This document shows positions 47,554-59,686 of a stretch of 64,000 nt of DNA, piece after piece. A program made the position numbers and the translations under genes. The notes beneath the pieces are model-generated. The model made no database searches. It worked only from the letters and a program-made list of their open reading frames with translations, and had not been told where the DNA came from. How positions within the stretch are numbered: the first letter of the stretch is position 1; each line of letters starts with the position of its first letter. The DNA comes from Phaffia rhodozyma (taxonomy: Eukaryota; Basidiomycota; Tremellomycetes; Cystofilobasidiales; Mrakiaceae): contig JACGZH010000009.1 of NCBI GenBank assembly GCA_014706385.1, positions 62,001 to 126,000 on the forward strand. Direction: 5' to 3'.

Positions 47554-48053
47554 TTATATCTTCACTTCCTCCTCTTGAAAGTACATACCCGCGCATGCAT
47601 CTTCTTCTTACTCTTCGTTTTCTCAACAGGTTCGGCTCGTTTGCAACAAAGACAGAAATAGAGGAAATAGAATAATCATCGATCTCCGGTCGATATATAG
47701 TCATGGTGAATTTCGAGACCAGGGCATAGATCAAGACTAAGATATCAAGATCGAGACTATGTATAAGACTGGAAGACAAGAGGTTGCTTAGAACAGAGAG
47801 AGAGGGGGCAATAAGATGAAACGAGAAGAGATGAGGTATGATACGTAAATACATTGCTTGAGGAAAGAGAGAAAGAAACAAGAGAAATCGTCAGAGTTGT
47901 GAACATGGACAGAGATGATGAATGAATGAGGAGGGAGGAGGAAGAATGCATCAATCATCCTCGACGAACCACCACGAAAGAAGAAGGAAGGGCAAAAAAG
48001 CATGTGTACAAGAACAATAGAAGAACACTAAAGAAACAGCAACCTCCTCCCCA
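47554..48053. other. Region between PNK1 start and MDM34 stop
   Basis: These 500 bp contain the PNK1 promoter and the MDM34 3' end, both on the minus strand. Long minus-strand open frames here are pyrimidine-biased and do not look coding. Confidence 0.5.
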
Positions 48054-50861
48054 TCACATCACAAATCCAGCCTTACCCGCGAACGGCCCTGTGAACCCAT
48101 CGCGCCAACCGACCGGGACAGGCACTCCTGAATCCCTCCTTCCCTCTCCCATTGCTTTCCCTCCTGATCTAGGCGTAGGCCGGTCTGATAAAACTGGACC
48201 GGAAGACACATCTAGACCGGATTGATCTATCGATGGAAACCCATAGCTTTCTCTGTGTACGCCTATTCCTGGTCTCTGCCCTGCGGCTACTGGGGAAGGA
48301 TCGAACGGCTGTTTCGGACTGGTAGCCCTCCCATGAAGAGGAACTGAGGGATCTGGTTTAGATACGGTCGGCACGGCGGGTGATGTCGTGAACCTATGAA
48401 GTTTCCTTCTCGTCGCTTTCCTTGTTCCCATTCCGGCTCCAGGGAAATAGCCAGCGGGTGAAGGGTACCCACCAGCCGGATCATCAAGAAGTCTTTGAGA
48501 AGGAGGTTGAGATCTCACGGCTACGTGAGCTAGTTCTCTGGTGTAGGGTGACAACGTCTGATTTGATAACGAGAGGAGCGACAAATGGTCCAATGTTTCT
48601 GGAAGACCTCTTGGGGAGGAGGATGAACGATCAGAGGAGAGTTCTGTGGCTGCTATCGAAGAGGATGGTCTGTGTGTGTTGATAGTCGACCGGGCGACCG
48701 ATGGACGGGAGTACATAGAGTCGGTATGTGCGCTTGGTGTTGAGGGGTGAGTTCTCGATCGATAAGCTGGCATATAAGCCGACGAAGACGAGGACAAGGA
48801 CGACGGTCGACTTCCGTCTGTCGATAGAGGTGGGGAACCTAGAGGAGTTGATATTAAGGGGGACGTTCTCGATGGTGTAGTCGATTGAGACAAAGGAGGG
48901 GTCGACCTGTTATCATACGAGCCTGAAGGATTGGTAGACTCCGAGAAGTGATACGCTCTCGATCTACCCGTTTGAGGCTGAAGTCCAGATTGTTTCCCGT
49001 GATGAGACTGATGGTTCTCTGCCCCCCGAGGGGCTGTTGACTTTTGAGGATAGCCTGAACGAGTGGCGGTCGACTTTGAAGGAGAGACCACAGGTGAGAA
49101 TATAGCAGGAAGTGACATCCGTTGGACGTGTTTCGGTCTGAACGTTGCCGCGTTCGACTCGGCTCGTTCCCTCCCCGGCAGACGTCGGGCCTGATGAAAG
49201 TTTGAGTAGAGTGAACTTGTGCTCGTCGTGATGGTTTGGCCGGAAAACCCAAAGTCACTCTCGGCGCTCCCACTCCCGCTACTGGTTGAAGGCCCTCCTG
49301 TTATACCAGCCTCGGGGTCCATGAAACCCAAGAGACCAAGACCTGGCCCGAGATGGGGTCTTGATCGGGGACGGTAACCCTGTGGTCCGGCCGAGGTGGG
49401 TGTCGAGTTCGAGTCGTCCATCGTTCGTAGGCCTGCCTTTGGTTCTCCTTCTGCTCCTGAACGGATAGAGTTGGTTGCTGCCGTCGGGGTAGACGTAGAA
49501 GAGGAGGGTAAGACAGAGTGTTTGGATCTGAAACCGTAGGTCGGATCATATTCTTCCAGATCGGGGAACGTCGCGTGTGATTCTGTGGGTGATAGAGGCG
49601 GAGTATAGGCACTAGTAGAGGAGGAAGCTTGTAGATGAGGATCGGAGAACAGGGATCGATCAGTGAAGACCGAATGACTTGACGGTGGGGATGTCGGTGG
49701 AGAGGAGACGGAGGAGGATGAGGAAGGGTAGTAGGCCGAGGCTGGTGCACATGAGGAGACATCACCGGAAGATGTCGAGGAGGAAGCAGAGAAATCTCTA
49801 GGGATACTACCCGATTCAAGATTGGAATGAAAGGGCATCCTACTTTGTCCTCCGGCTGAGGGCTCCTCGGGTGCGAACCATTTCTGACTGAGAGTATGGA
49901 TGATCCCGGGAAGGTCCTCTCTGAACATCTCTCTCAACGCGCCTTCGATCTCTTTCTGGATGAATCCTTTGAGGACTTGGATCGAGTCGAACGTAGAGCT
50001 GACCTGGAGAGATTCGAGCGGGTCGTTCTTGAACACGAGGGTGATTCCCTTCTGTTTAGACACAACAAGCACAACGATCGCTCGTAATTTGAGGGATGAC
50101 AGCCGGAGGGCCATCGGCACTAGCAACGGCCGGTGTGCCGCCAGCGGTGTCGTCGATGTCGGCAGCGGTGATGGAGAAGGTGAAAGTGGATTGGCCTAGG
50201 ATGGACATCGGGTGAGAGTACAGAATGGAGCATGAAGAGAGGAAGTGAGGGAGAAGGTACAAAAGGGGTCATAGGAAGATGCACGAGAGAGCATAAAACA
50301 AGACATGAGAGAGAGCACGAAAACGAAGAGAAGAGCAGAAAGGAAGCAAGATCAGCCTCGACAATAGCTTGAACGAAAAAGAGTCATAGTTGGTTCTCAC
50401 CTGGACTCTACATCCAACGACGATATGAGAGTCACCGGCATAACCGAGTCTAAAGATTCCTCTGAACCGATCCTTCTGAAGGTCGCCGATCTCGAGCAGG
50501 GTCAATGTAGGAGGCTGAAGGAGAGCGAGCGTGGTTGATAGGGACCGAGACAGTGAGAAAAGAGAGAAAGGAGGCGTAATTAAGAGAAAGAGAAAGAGTG
50601 TGTATACAAACACGGCGAGAGCAAGGGAAAGGAAGAAGAAACGAATGCTCAGCGAGAATGACGGCGAACTCAGACGGCAAGAAAGGCAAGAACTGAACGG
50701 GAAGGACTCACGATTGTCCCCATATGAAGCTCTCTAACCTCGATCTTACCTACGATGAGCGCCGGAGTGTTTCCCTTGTTGAGTGCGGTCTCGAGGACCG
50801 ATTTAGCGGACTCGTGGAAGGCAGGAGAGAACGCATGTTCCCAGTTGAAGTTGAAGCTCAT
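48054..50861 (-). CDS. MDM34: ERMES complex subunit Mdm34
   Basis: Three exons (50861-50712, 50514-50401, 50195-48054) sum to 802 codons, 801 residues. The invariant start MSFNFNWEHAFSPAFHESAK and ALNKGNTPALIVGKIEVREL are the family signature. They are followed by LLEIGDLQKDRFRGIFRLGY, HIVVGCRVQ, VSKQKGITLVFKNDPLESLQ and GALREMFREDLPGIIHTLSQ. Together these form the SMP-type lipid-binding domain in the first 240 residues. Mdm34 sits in the mitochondrial outer membrane at ER-mitochondria contacts with Mmm1, Mdm10 and Mdm12 and supports phospholipid transfer and mitochondrial shape. The remaining 560 residues are Ser/Pro-rich and disordered, longer than in budding yeast (about 460 residues in total). 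It shares a 1-kb divergent promoter with SKT5. Confidence 0.95.
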
Positions 50862-51874
50862 AGAGGGCGAGCGAAGCTATGAGGAGAAGGAGAGGAGGAA
50901 GGAAAGTGATAAAGCGAGCAGCAAAGATGACAGGACAACAGATCAACACCCAGACACCTCAACCGATGAGCATGTGAGAGGGATGGGAACAAGGGAACAA
51001 CGGGAACAGTGAGCTCAACGTCCAAGGTCAACGTTGCAAGTTGAACGCTGGGAATGTCGTGTGCGTGTTTTCGTCCCGGCCGGCCGAGGAATTTTCTGGT
51101 TAGGGTTATGGGCGTTCCCAGCCTGTATGCCCAGCATACAGCATACAGCATGGAGAACATACACAGAGAGCAGATGGAGAGCGTGGAGGGAACGGAGGGA
51201 AGATATAGAGTGCAGAGAGAAGCAGGAAAGAGGTAGAAGAGAGAACATAGATATACAGGGAGAAGCTGGAGAGAGTTCATAAAGAGAGAGAGACACGAGG
51301 GTAGACATGCTGAAGGCTGCTATCCCTATTCCCTAGGACCATCCTATGCCATGTTGTCTGGTGGAGAGCTCGACAGACGTTGGGTGCCTATACATCAAGG
51401 ATAGCATGTACATGTGCCTTGGAGAACACAGCATGTGTATCAGCAACCAGATGATATCTTGACATGGCCACAAGTCCTCTCCGTCAGCTACAAGAAGATG
51501 GAACGCACGCTTGCTGCATTCCACACAGCCCATAAGATTCCCACTATGTGCTTGCGTCCGAGCAGCTCTCCGTGTCTACAATGGAATGATCCTTGGTATC
51601 CACAGATCTATGGCGACAGTCGTACATGTTATCCCTAACATAGAGCATATATATATATGAGTGTCTGATAGAACTGAGTGTGAGCAAAACGAACAGATCG
51701 GTCGTCAGGTCGAACGACCGAAACCGTGTGTTGCTTCTTCTTTCGTCTCTCTCCTCGATCTCTCGTTGTGTTCCGTTCACCCACTCACTCTCACGGACAC
51801 CAGCACGGGTGCTCGCTCTCATTCACTCTCAATCGCCATCTCCTCCCTCTTTGTCTTCCGCTGTGCCCTCCCAC
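50862..51874. promoter_or_regulatory. 1-kb divergent promoter between MDM34 and SKT5
   Basis: The region holds an AGCATAC triple near 51132-51152, a purine-rich stretch (51170-51300) and a short ATATATATAT run at about 51648-51658 that could be a TATA-like element for SKT5. No gene is visible. Confidence 0.45.
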
Positions 51875-54800
51875 ATGCCAGAGAGCTATCAGGGTCATGC
51901 TAAACCGCTCTCGGGGAAACATACCGCGTCGCCTCCTGTTGTTCAACAAAGATGGAGTGCTGAAAACTCGTCGACCATAAACTACTGTCCGTGTTTCTTC
52001 TTGCTCTCTTACCTTTGTTGTGTCGTCCTTCTTGGTGCTGCTGTTGCTGCTCTCTATCCGTGTTGATGTCTCGTTCGTGTTGAGTCTGACGGCCTCTACT
52101 TGTTTCTGTGTTGTCTTCTTTCGTTCTTTCTCCTTTTCCATGTTTCCTCGCCTCGCTTTCCCTTCTCCCTGCCTTCTCCCTCCTCATTCTCGTTCTTACC
52201 AACTACAGCTCGGCCGAACCCCGGCCATCTCGATGGACGCTCACAGTCTCCACCACACAGTCCATCCTCACCGCCACTTCCATCGTACGATGCTTCAACT
52301 TCAGGCGCGTACTTTGATCCGTCCTCTAGCTCCGCTTCTGCCTCTGCCTCTGCCCTGGCCGCCTCGTCCTCTTCCAGCCCCTCTGCTTCTTTCTCCGTTG
52401 CCCCTCAAACAAACTCGCCAACTATTCAGGACTCTGTCTCGACCGACCAGGTCAACGGCCTGAACTTCTCAGCCATCAGACTATCGGATCCAATCCCCAA
52501 CCGGTCTCAGACGTCCATGTCGAACAGATCTCAGAGCTCAATCTCCAACCGTTCAAACGCCTTTCCCTCTGGGCCGAATTTCGGAAGGACACCGAGTGCA
52601 AACTCAAGAGCTCAGTCCGTTAGAAGTTTCGATATGGGCCCTCAAGGTTCAGTCATTCAGCAACAGCAGCAGTCCCTCTCGCACCCTTCGCATCCACATC
52701 CTCACCCTCACCCATATCCACATCCATATCCTCATCAACAGAGCTACTCGAGACCCAACAACGGGCGAGGAACACCCAGCGTAAGGAGTCTGGAGTTGGG
52801 CCCAGAAGGTTATGACCCTCCTATCGGTGGATACCCACTTCCAACTTCTTTCAACGGTCCTCCTTCGAGGGCACCCGGCCCGGGCTACGCGTCCTACCAG
52901 GCGGGCAACCCCAACAATATCAATAATACCGCTGCCAACACCGGCTACCATCACCAACAGCAACAACAACAACAACAACACTCGGCCGGCCCTGCGTACC
53001 CAAGCTATTCACCACAGGCGGACTATTCGAACCCTTACCACGCCGCGGCGACTGGCGTGGTCGGTTATCCCCCAGTGTTCAGACCTCCCATGCCGCCGAT
53101 GCCCTCGATGCCACCGATCCCTCAAGGCTCGATAGCCTCTCCCGGCGGCCCATCCCTATCCCGAGCGGCTTCTTCAGGCTCTTCTCTCTCTGGGACATCT
53201 CTCGTTCGGTCGGGTACTGTGATTGGCTCGTCCAATGCGAAACGCCAAGGTTCCTCCGCTACGGTCGACACCAGAAAGCCACCGTACACAAAGGCTTTCG
53301 TGGACGAGTACCGAGCTCGAATGAAAAGAGACCCGGACTCGGAAGCCCAGTTTGCGTTCGCAAAGTACCTCATCGAGGCCGCCAAAAAGTTGGGGTCCGA
53401 GATATCGACGCATGACCCAAAAGCAGGAAGGAAGTACAGAGACACTTTGATCGGAGAGTCTCTCAAGTTGATCAAAAAGTTGGCTACCCAGTCGGAAGAA
53501 CCCTTGGCGGACGCCCAGTTCTTCCTCGCAGACCTGTACGGTACCGGCCAACTAGGTCTCCAGGCAGATCCAGAAAAGGCTTACACGCTCTATCTCCAGG
53601 CGTCCAAACAAAACCATCCGGGAGCGACCTACCGTTCGGCAGTCTGCAACGAACTCGGTGCCGGTACCAGACGAGAACCTAACCGGGCCATTCTGTTCTT
53701 CCGAAAGGCAGCCTCTTTGGGTGACACCACAGCGATGTATCGATTGGGAATGATCCTCCTTGAAGGAAAACTCCAACAAGCTCAGAACGTCAGAGAGGGT
53801 GTCCATTGGTTGAGATTGGCGGCCTCACAGGCGGATGCCTCTAATCCACACGCTCTACATGAACTAGGGATGATGCACGAGAACCCACCGGCCAGATTCA
53901 CTCAGTACATCCATCTCGATCATGCACTCGCCAGAGAGTTTTTCACTCAAGCTGCCCAGCTAGGTTATCCGCCCAGTCAACTAAAGTTGGGAACCTGTTT
54001 CGAATATGGAAACCTCACTTGCGAGGTCGATCCGAGAAAGAGCATCAGTTGGTATACAAAGGCGGCTGAGAAGGGGAACGCAGAAGCAGAGCTTGCCCTC
54101 AGTGGATGGTATCTCACAGGGAGTGGTCAGTTCCTTTGTCCTCTTCTTCTCCCTGTCGCCTAGTGGCCTTTCTGTCAAGGGCTAACGATCGTCTTGTTCT
54201 CTTCTCTTTCTTTTATTCCTCTCTAACTTTTCGACCACCTCAAACAGAAGGAGTACTCAAACAGTCAGACTCGGAGTCCTTCCTTTGGGCACGAAAGGCG
54301 GCTAACAAGGGACTCGCCAAAGCAGAGTATGCCGTCGGTTGTATGTCCCTTCCTTCTCTCTCTCTCTCAATTTTTAGTCATCAGATAAGATCGATGTTGT
54401 GATTTTTCTAATCTTCTTCTTCTTCTTCTCCTCTATAGATTACAGCGAACAAGGCATAGGAACCAACCCAGATCTGGAAGCGGCCAAAGGATGGTACAAC
54501 CGTGCTGCTCGTTCGTCTTTTCTCCAATGCTTTCTTATCATACGCATACTTGCAGTTCTTGGGCACAAAGAAAATTAATCTCAACCGGATGTCCATGTCT
54601 TCCATTCTCTGCTTTTCTCTCAGTTCAACACAACAAGAGGTTTGTCGAGGGTTTCATTCATATATTTCTATCTCGTATCCGTCCGCGCAAGGAGAGACCG
54701 TTCATGACATCTGACCCGTTTACTCTCTTCTCTTTCTTCCCATGTGCTGATTTCGGGTCTGGTCTACATAGGGCGACACAGCGGCTCGCAGGTCAGTCTC

Positions 54801-54972
54801 TCTAACTCTTCTCCTTATATTCAGATCCAATGTTCTAATCGTGGTCCTTCTTGTGCGTTTCCTCCCTTCTCGCGGGTCTTCATCAACAGAACTAAAGAAA
54901 CTAGGAGCAAAAGGTGGAAAGATAGCTAGACCGACTAGAGAACAGGCGAAGAATGAGTGTGTAGTCATGTAG
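51875..54972 (+). CDS. SKT5: Chitin synthase activator Skt5/Chs4 (Sel1 repeats, CaaX)
   Basis: The first exon starts MPESYQGHAKPLSGK and is spliced to a Ser/Pro/His/Gln-rich N-terminal half. The conserved half starts at TKAFVDEYRARMKRDPDSEA and AFAKYLIEAAKKL. It then gives a chain of Sel1-like repeats: PLADAQFFLADLYGTGQLG, PGATYRSAVCNELGAGTRRE, TTAMYRLGMILLEGKLQ, PHALHELGMMHENPP, PPSQLKLGTCFEYGNLT, AEAELALSGWYLTGS and GLAKAEYAVGYYSEQGIGTN. The last exon ends KNECVVM, a CaaX farnesylation box; budding yeast Chs4 has the closely similar CVIM. In yeast the protein binds and activates chitin synthase III and tethers it to septins at the bud neck. Repeats, length class and prenylation box together make the call firm. 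Some short exon junctions between 54350 and 54800 are approximate. Confidence 0.93.
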
Positions 54973-55049
54973 TAGGAGTGCTTGTCCCTCTGGTTTGATT
55001 TGTCCTTCTCTCAGTCTTTGCCTGTGATCTCGAATGAGTCGTCTCTGCC

Positions 55050-55066
55050 GGGGGGGGGGGGGGGGG
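55050..55066 (+). repeat. Homopolymer G17
   Basis: Seventeen consecutive G at 55050-55066, followed by TTTGGGG, lie downstream of SKT5. The true length may differ from the assembly because such runs are error-prone. Confidence 0.85.
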
Positions 55067-55470
55067 TTTGGGGTTTATAGCTCTTTCTATCCTTTCCCCC
55101 CTTGAAACCAACCTTTTTACTCTTCTCTTCTCTTCTCTTCCTTCTGTTCTCTTTTACATTCTCCTCGGTCGATCGGTTATATCCATTCATCCATACACAC
55201 ATACATTATACACCCAAAATCTTCAATTCAAAATCTTTAACCGGAATCAGGACCAGAGCTAGAGATTCAGTTACAAATTTAGACCCAGATATTTCTCGAT
55301 CCATCAAACAAAGTATCATGGTGACCGCTTCCGGTCCGATCCAAGACCTCCATGCTCTCTTGGTCCTTCCTGCAAACTCCCCCCCCATCTAGTTTTCCTT
55401 CTATTCCTGATTCCTCTCGGCCGACAAAAGTATAAAGAGTCAAGCGCAATATGAATCCTGGCACGCCCGA

Positions 55471-55507
55471 ACGCGTGGCGCGTCTGGAACGCGTCGACGC
55501 GACGCGT
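55471..55507. promoter_or_regulatory. Cluster of three ACGCGT (MluI cell-cycle box) sites
   Basis: Perfect ACGCGT palindromes lie at 55471-55476, 55489-55494 and 55502-55507, with two further CGCG cores between them. In yeasts MBF-type factors (Mbp1/Swi6) bind this site to drive G1/S transcription. The cluster is 240-280 bp upstream of the kinase ATG, a plausible promoter position. Confidence 0.65.
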
Positions 55508-55749
55508 GTAGTTTCTTGGGTTTCCGTAGTTACGTGAACCGTATCTGTTCGCCTTAGCCTTCGCTTTCACATCTATACCCACACCCAGACCTGACCGGGC
55601 TGGCCTTTCTTGTTTTCTTGTCTTACTCATCCTGTCCCCAACTGGACCTCGCTCTTTAGCCAGGTCGTTGGATATCTTGGTCGCTAGGTCCTATATCGTT
55701 CGATTGTAGAAAGGAAGAAAACACCGAATAGAGCAAAGAAGGAGAGATA

Positions 55750-58700
55750 ATGGCCACGGCGACGGCAATAGCGGAGAGGACGTTCTCGGAGGCGTTGAGT
55801 AGTCTCCCAAAAAGTTCACAGCCTAGTCGAATATTTAAAGTCTGTATTCTCCCTCACTCGAGAGCTCTCCTCTTGCTTCGAGGGTACGTTGGTTCTGAAT
55901 GTCTTTTGTCTGTTTGTGATTTGTCGATCAGCGACTCGACAAAGTCGGCCAAGGAGCATACGGATCGGTCTATAAAGCGATCCACCCACCGACATCCTTT
56001 ATCCTCGCTCTAAAATGCATTGACCTCGATCAGGCAGATGATGATACACTTGAAATACAGAGAGAAGTAGGGATGTTACAAGCCATGGCTAAAAGTGGAG
56101 AGGCAGAGAAGAACAACGTGACGAGGTATTTCGGTTGTTGGGTCGAGGGACCGAAGGTCTGGATTGCCATGGATTTCGCAGAAGGCGGTAGTCTCAGAGC
56201 TTTGGTTAGTCCTTGTCTTTCTTTGCCTCTTGAGCTTTGAGTTCGGTGCTTCTAGGTTTCTATCGGACAAATAGACTTGTTGGACGACTTTCTTGTTCTC
56301 TGAGGGCTGAATGGGGATCCCTCTTTCTTCCCTTCTGAAATAGCGACAAGCGACCAAGCTAGATGAAAGATGTATAGCACTCGTCATTCGGGAGGTTCTC
56401 ACCGCGCTCAGCTTTCTCAACCGACTAGGTGTAATTCATAGAGATATTAAAGGTTCGTCCTCCCTGCCTTCCTTGTTGGACTCAGAGAGCAATAAAGTTG
56501 ATTCCCTTTATTGCAACGCATGTAACAAACATCATCAACCATCCAGCGGCAAATATCCTTCTCACCTCTGTCCCTCGGGTGACGTTATGCGACTTTGGAG
56601 TCTCCGCCCCGCTTTTTCTTTCTTCCTCAAACAGCACGAAACGTCTGACGTTCGTAGGAACTCCATACTGGATGGCACCAGAGATCCTTCTAGGTTCACC
56701 ATATGATACCAAAGCTGACGTGTGGTCACTCGGGATCACCCTGTTAGAATTAGCCAGTGAGAACGGAGAACCTCCTTTGAGTGGGGAAGATCCAATGAGA
56801 GTCATCATGTTGATCCCAAAAAACAAGCCGCCCAGGTTGAGCGAAAAGGAAGGTTGGTCAAAGGAAATGAGGGATTTCGCTGCGGATTGTCTGAATGAAG
56901 TTCCAGAGGAAGTCAGTGTTCCTGTTCTCGTTCGGTTTGCCATCAAGTTGGAGGAGTCGGCGCTGAACTGTTTATCTGCTTCTGATTCCTTTCCCTCAGC
57001 GTCTCTCGGCAGATGAACTCATAAAGACTAAATGGATCAAATCTGTAGCGAAAGCGCAACTCGTTCCTTTGAAAGATGTCCTCACAAGGGTAGAAGCCGG
57101 AAGGGAGCCCAATGCAAACAGGTCAAGTCTAGCAATGAGTATCTATGGGGACGGAAATGATAATGAATTCGGACTTGATGGCAAGCAGGATGATTGGCTT
57201 TTCAATGTGCGTCCCGTTGTCTCTTCGCTTTCTCTTTCTTTCCTCATCTCTCCTCCAACATTGTTGACGCTTTTCAATTTGATGCGCGTGCGGCCATAAA
57301 AACACAGACGTACAAACTTTCAGACTCGCCTTATGCTCTTTCGGATCCAACATTCCAAAATAGCGATTCAGGTTCAACATACAATCATTCCTCCGACCTT
57401 TCAACTTTCAGACCTTCTGCCTCGTCGTCTTCTCTACCAATCCCATCTTCTGTTCAATCTTTACCCGACACCCTGCCTCCACCGCCTGGACCAGGATCGA
57501 CTCTTCCCCCTAGCTCTCTTCGCAGACTGTTCGAAGATCCTTCAAATCCCCCTCCTATAGATCCATTTCAGGCAGGTCCTGATGCCAGAGGAGCTTCGCC
57601 TATCTCTGGTGGCGTTCATCTACCAAGGTTTCCTGATCAGGAGGGTACAGCCAAGCCAGATTTGAACAAATCAATGGCTTCACATTCGAATCAGCAGCAG
57701 CAGCAGCAACAGCCTGTGAATGTGGATATCTCTTCCTCTTCCTCCCCCTCGGCAGTAGCAGGAAGTTCACCATCTGGTCCAAGAACTAATCTCCATCCTA
57801 GAGTAACGGCTTCACCTCCGACTAATGCCTCCTTGCCTTCTTCCTCTCCCTCGCCTGCCTCACCTTCCTTCGGCAACCCTAGTCCTCAGCTTCATTCGGC
57901 CACTTCAAACCTACAAATCCCATCCTCTCCACCGCCTAAGCCGGATGGAATCACTTCATCGCTCCCTCATTATCCAGGTCTCTCCTCTGCCAATGCACCT
58001 CACGGATTGACACCCACACCTCGTGCGGTTGTTGGTTCTCGAAGACCATCAGTAGCTAGACAAGCCACCATGCCCATCATGGAGACCGCCTCCGTCTCCT
58101 CTTCTTCCAACGGAGGTCTGGGGTCCAACGTGTTCAACAGACCGGGCATGGTCAGAAGCGCAACCGGGGCTTTCGCGAGTTCTCATGGTGGCGGACCGGG
58201 CTTGTCGATCGCTGTACCTGTTAGCGCAGGTAGAGAACGAAGTCACAGCCGGGGAGAGGCTCATCCTGGTATCAGTAGCAACGGTGGCGGTGGAGGTTGG
58301 AATTCAAGGTCGCCCGGAGCGATGATGATGTCTAGTGGAATTCAGGCCATTTCCTCTGGAGCCAACGGGAATGGCAATGGAATAGGAGGAGCAGCAGCAG
58401 CAGCAGCAGCGAGTGGAGGAGGGCTGAAGGATATGTTGAAACTTCATCCACCACCTCTGTTGAATTCACTTGACCTTCTACCACCTTCGCCGTCTACCTC
58501 ATCAAACTCGATGAGTAGATTCTTGATCGCCGCGACGTCTTCTGCTTTGAACGGCAACAGCAGCAGTAGCAGTCATAACGGAGGACTCGGTGGTGGTGGT
58601 AGCAACAGCAACAACAGTAGCAGTAATGGCGCCGGCGGCGCAGGAGGACCTGGAATCGGGGGAACGGGAGGTGGGTCATCAACATCTTCAGCGACCAACG

Positions 58701-59119
58701 GTTTCCCCGGAACGAATCAATCAAGACCTATAACACCCGGTCCTTCAGGAATTAACTCTAGTAGAGTAATCTCACCTCAACCTTCCGTCATGAATATCTC
58801 TTCGTCCCTTGGTGGAGCTGGAGGTAACGGTGGTGTATCCGGGATGACATATCCCTCATCGAACTATGCCCACACTCACAATCATAATCACATTTATAGC
58901 AATCCAAACCAAAATGTATACAACCATCAACTCCAGCAGACTGAGGATCTACCTTCTGTCCCTCCGTTAGATTACGCTTCGTTGGCCACCCATTCTGCAG
59001 TCTACGCCGAGCTAGGAAAGACGACTGCAGATCTGGCCAAATGGTTGGCTGTTGTCGAGGATGGTCTGTGTGATCTCTTAGGGTTCGGGCCGGATGGAGA
59101 GGATGACGAAGCGGAGTGA
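55750..59119 (+). CDS. Ste20-group germinal-centre kinase
   Basis: A short N-terminal exon (MATATAIAERTFSEALSSLP) is spliced to the kinase domain: DKVGQGAYGSVYKA (Gly loop), LALKCIDLDQ (VAIK lysine), VIHRDIKAANILL (catalytic loop), CDFGVSAPL (DFG), FVGTPYWMAPEIL (activation segment) and DVWSLGITLLELA. The GTPYWMAPE and DFGVSA sequences place it in the Ste20/GCK group (Sps1, Kic1, MST-like). The rest, mostly the 600-residue exon from about 57,300 to 59,119, is Ser/Pro/Gly/Asn-rich and disordered. It ends with a helix containing LATHSAVYAELGKTTADLAK and LGFGPDGEDDEAE. Fungal kinases of this group act in morphogenesis (RAM network) or spore formation; which branch this is cannot be decided here. 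Confidence 0.9.
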
Positions 59120-59686
59120 ACAGAATGAGAAGAAGCGGGATATATGTGTGCTTTAAGGAAAAATAAATAAATCAAAATCTAATCGTTTCTTTGGTTGATT
59201 CTGTCGCAAATGTGGAGGTCACTCAAGATCGATTTGAAGACCGCGAGAACGACTGGGTTGAACCCAAGATATGGAAAACAGCAAATTCATAGGCACGACG
59301 AGAACATAGGCAGTCTTGGTTCTGAACGAGGCAAAGAAAGTGGATCAAGACAATAAAAGAACAAGAAAAAGACGAAGACGAAGGCAGGAAAGAAAAAAGG
59401 CATATTGGAGTGAGGATCTAGGGAGCATTTGGGATGAATTGAGAAAAAGACGAGATGGAGGTTCAAAAATAAGATTGAAGGTATCATTCAAAAGATCTGA
59501 TTAGATTAATGAGTAGACAGGAAAACAGATGGAGACCCAGAAATGAGATGAAAAGAAAAGTCCTGCCGTAGCCAAGAGATGGGGAAAACAAGAAGAATAG
59601 GAACCGAAACAACAACTGAGATGATGAGAGAACGAAAAGGAAAAGGAAAAGAGAATGAAGAAAGAGGCGCAACGCGCGATATGCAC
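59120..59686. other. Convergent intergenic region between the two kinase genes
   Basis: These 567 bp separate two converging stop codons. The plus strand is GA-rich from 59330 to 59650. No gene is supportable. Confidence 0.55.

Larger units (their letters stand above)
54973..55749. promoter_or_regulatory. Region between SKT5 and the germinal-centre kinase
   Basis: This 777-bp region holds the SKT5 3' end, a 17-G run, a CTTCT-type pyrimidine tract (55115-55145), and three perfect MluI boxes about 250 bp upstream of the kinase start codon. No gene is supportable. Confidence 0.6.

Noticed and set aside
47354..47881. 175-codon minus-strand open frame upstream of PNK1
   Set aside because: It is pyrimidine-biased, overlaps the PNK1 first exon in another frame, and has no conserved motif.
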